Shown piece after piece: positions 12,677 to 14,489 of a stretch of DNA of 14,489 bases. The notes beneath the pieces were generated by a model. The model saw only the letters and a list, made by a program, of their open reading frames with translations, was not told the DNA's origin and did no database searches. Source of the DNA: Actinocrinis sp035946395 (GTDB lineage Bacteria > Actinomycetota > Actinomycetes > Streptomycetales > Catenulisporaceae). Where the stretch lies: contig NZ_DASYZI010000163.1 in NCBI RefSeq assembly GCF_035946395.1, forward strand, positions 1 to 14,489. The letters run 5' to 3'. The position numbers and the translations under genes were made by a program. Positions within the stretch are counted from its first letter, which is position 1. Every line of letters starts with the position of its first letter.

Positions 12677-12895
12677 ATGCCTGCCGACGACCTGCCACCG
12701 CCCGACGTCGTCGAGTTGCACGGCGGACCACTCGACGGACGTCACATCACCCTGATCGGCTGGACTCCGCGCCGGCGTGCCGACGGCATCGCCCTGACCA
12801 CCCCGCACGGCGCCTACGGACCTGGCGGGCGATCGTGGTACCGCCCCGACCCTGATGACCCGTCACGATGGATCTGGGAACGTGACACGCCCTGA
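12677..12895 (+). CDS. Small hypothetical protein with GGPLDG motif
   Basis: A 72-residue protein with no signal peptide or membrane segment. It contains VVELHGGPLDGRHITL (residues 11-26) and ends with RWIWERDTP, after a Gly/Tyr-rich middle (AYGPGGRSWYRPD). Small proteins with a GGPxDG turn followed by a C-terminal tyrosine/tryptophan segment recur in actinobacteria and their phages as uncharacterised families; I recognise the pattern but no function. The ATG at 12677 is chosen because GAGGGG lies 8 nt upstream, an excellent Shine-Dalgarno; the longer in-frame start at 12509 has none and would add a low-quality arginine-rich tail. It is the first real gene after leader 2, 245 nt downstream. 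Confidence 0.65.
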   Translation: MPADDLPPPDVVELHGGPLDGRHITLIGWTPRRRADGIALTTPHGAYGPGGRSWYRPDPDDPSRWIWERDTP

Positions 12896-13279
12896 ACGGC
12901 GCACTGCCCGCCGACAACCGTCTTCCGGCGCCACCCCCTGATCCGGCAGAGCCGGTCACCACAGAGGGCTGACAGGGGTACGTCCGTCCGCATCCGGCTG
13001 GGCACCACGCGTATTGGTCCGTACTGGCAATTCAGGGTGCTGTGCTCGGGGCGTGTTCGCACGTGACGACAGGGCATAAGGAATAAAGCAGTTAGACCGT
13101 CCGATGTAACGGAAAAGGGGCGGCAGGCCCCTGTTCCAGCGACGCAGAGTCCTGAGTGCCGGATCGGGCGACGGGCCGCGCGTCGCGCTCGCAAGTGTCG
13201 CAGGGTTATGCGTCACGCCCTGCGGCACAGCGCTGCTCACCCACGTATCAGCGCACGTTTTCACCCTTGAGGAGCATCC
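12896..13279. other. Intergenic region upstream of the S53 peptidase
   Basis: No convincing gene is seen in these 384 nt. A small hairpin CCGGC-AGA-GCCGG lies at 12943-12955. A hairpin AGGGGC-GGCAG-GCCCCT at 13116-13132 is preceded by AAAA, so on the minus strand it would be followed by a T-run like an intrinsic terminator, although no minus-strand gene reads into it. An AT-richer patch around 13072-13092 may hold the peptidase promoter, but I cannot assign boxes. The GAGGAG ribosome site ends just before ATG 13280. Confidence 0.5.
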
Positions 13280-14467
13280 ATGCGCCACCGCGCTCGGATA
13301 CGCCTGCTGACGGTAGCGGCCACCGCCGCGCTGCCCGTCCTGGCCTACAGCAACGCTCCAGCCATGGCCGCGCCTACCGCGCAGGCCTCCACCCACGCCG
13401 CCGTGCGTGCATGCGCCGCGCCCACGGCCGCTCACGCCGCCTGCAACGCCTGGGTGCGCACCGACGTGCACACCGCGAAGATCGCACCCAACGCCAATCC
13501 GTCCGGCTATGGGCCGTCAGATCTGCAAAGCGCCTACAACCTGCCGTCCTCGACCGCGGGCTCCGGCCAGACGGTCGCGATCGTCGACGCCTTCGACGAC
13601 CCGACCGCGGAAGCGGACCTCGGGGTCTACCGCTCCCAGTTCGGCCTCTCGGCCTGCACCACCGCCAATGGCTGCTTCAAGAAGATCAACCAGAACGGCG
13701 GCACCAAGTATCCCAGGGTCAACACCGGCTGGGCACAGGAGATCTCCCTGGACCTGGACATGGCCTCCGCCATCTGCCCCAACTGCCACATCGTGCTGGT
13801 CGAGGCGAGCACCAACTCCTTCGCCAACCTCGGTGCGGCGGTCAACCAGGCGGCCAGCCTCAGGCCGGCCTCGATCAGCAACAGCTACGGCGGCTCGGAC
13901 ACCTCCGACAGCAACGCGCCGTACTACAACCACCCCGGCATCGCGGTGACCGCCAGCTCCGGTGACGGCGGATACGGCGTGGAGTTCCCGGCGTCCTCGC
14001 ACTACGTCACCGCCGTCGGCGGCACCACTCTGACCAACTCCGGCACCGGCTGGACGCAGAGCGCCTGGAGCGGTGCGGGATCCGGCTGCTCCTCGTTCAA
14101 CCCCGCGCTGACCGGCCAAGCCACCGCGAACACCGGCTGTTCGAATCGCGCCGTGGCCGACGTATCAGCCGTGGCCGACCCCAACACCGGCGTAGCGGTC
14201 TACGACTCCACCTCCAGCGGAGGCCTCAGCGGCTGGCTCGTGTTCGGTGGCACCAGTGTCGCTTCACCCATCATCGCTTCCGTATACGCCCTCGCCGGCA
14301 ACACGGCCAGCATCGACAACAACTACCCATACAGCCACACGTCTGCGCTGACCGATGTGACGAGCGGCAGCAACGGCACCTGCCCGACCAGCCAGTGGTG
14401 CAACGCCGGCCCCGGCTGGGACGGTCCCACGGGCCTCGGTACCCCCAACGGCACCGGCGCCTTCTAG
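13280..14467 (+). CDS. Secreted S53 family (sedolisin) serine-carboxyl peptidase
   Basis: A 395-residue exported endopeptidase of MEROPS family S53, enzymes with a subtilisin fold and Ser-Glu-Asp triad that usually work at acid pH. The signal peptide (RHRARIRLL, then an Ala/Leu/Val core) ends near APAMAAP, residue 30. Catalytic residues visible: Glu154 and Asp158 in WAQEISLDLD, the oxyanion Asp229 in SSGDGGYG, and Ser326 in GGTSVASP. The C-terminal GWDGPTGLGTPNG is typical of the family's calcium-binding end. Only about 45 residues separate the signal from the catalytic domain, where classical sedolisins carry a propeptide of some 180 residues, so activation may differ. GAGGAG precedes ATG 13280 at good spacing. 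It has no visible operon partner; with the xylanase and phosphoesterase it makes a set of secreted scavenging hydrolases. Confidence 0.92.
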   Translation: MRHRARIRLLTVAATAALPVLAYSNAPAMAAPTAQASTHAAVRACAAPTAAHAACNAWVRTDVHTAKIAPNANPSGYGPSDLQSAYNLPSSTAGSGQTVAIVDAFDDPTAEADLGVYRSQFGLSACTTANGCFKKINQNGGTKYPRVNTGWAQEISLDLDMASAICPNCHIVLVEASTNSFANLGAAVNQAASLRPASISNSYGGSDTSDSNAPYYNHPGIAVTASSGDGGYGVEFPASSHYVTAVGGTTLTNSGTGWTQSAWSGAGSGCSSFNPALTGQATANTGCSNRAVADVSAVADPNTGVAVYDSTSSGGLSGWLVFGGTSVASPIIASVYALAGNTASIDNNYPYSHTSALTDVTSGSNGTCPTSQWCNAGPGWDGPTGLGTPNGTGAF

Positions 14468-14489
14468 ACCAGCCGTCCGGCAGCAATCC

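Noticed and set aside
12814..13194. Minus-strand ORF of 126 residues before the peptidase
   Set aside because: No recognisable domain, no ribosome site, biased composition; the hairpin at 13116-13132 with minus-strand T-run falls inside it.

Overview
The window is a stretch of very GC-rich DNA (about 70% by eye). Strong G/C third-position bias, an F420-type LLM oxidoreductase, a Tat-exported lipoprotein, a secreted GH10 xylanase with a CBM2 module and a secreted S53 (sedolisin) peptidase all point to a soil-dwelling actinobacterium. The combination of a plant-polymer hydrolase and an acid-type peptidase would suit a Catenulispora/Actinospica/Streptomyces-like lineage; that placement is inference. 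I saw no tRNA, rRNA, CRISPR array, transposase or phage integrase.

Layout. 1-1193 (+): the 3' part of an AlkA-type DNA glycosylase overlapping alkB, an alkylation-repair pair. 1258-3356 (+): lutB and lutC, overlapping by 4 nt, for L-lactate oxidation; lutA is absent from the window. 3261-4235 (-): a regulator joining a rhodanese domain to an OmpR-type winged helix. Its C-terminal tail runs antisense into lutC, and a perfect 11-bp inverted repeat brackets its promoter and ribosome binding site. 4342-5868 (-): secreted GH10-CBM2 xylanase, with a promoter flanked by GAAA/TTC palindromes. 6153-7235 (-): a PLP-dependent threonine/serine dehydratase-like enzyme with a Ser/Ala-rich N-terminal tail and four 17-bp tandem repeats upstream. 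7388-8377 (-): LLM-class oxidoreductase.

8592-10629 (+): a 27-residue leader peptide, a long untranslated spacer with a terminator-like hairpin, then a Tat lipoprotein solute-binding protein of the peptide/nickel type. 10719-12121 (+): a secreted phosphoesterase followed by a strong terminator hairpin. 12313-12431 (+): a second copy of the same leader peptide and promoter layout, with no transporter behind it. 12677-12895 (+): a small GGPLDG protein. 13280-14467 (+): a secreted S53 peptidase.

The most interesting system is the pair of leader peptides. They have near-identical sequence and the same apparently leaderless promoter layout. In their last 14 codons they differ at only two bases, both synonymous, and those two bases pair with each other in a predicted hairpin (T-A in one copy, G-C in the other). 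This looks like a cysteine-type attenuator acting through RNA structure as well as peptide sequence. The rhodanese-winged-helix regulator, with a sulfur-transfer domain where a response regulator would carry its receiver, is the second candidate for new biology.
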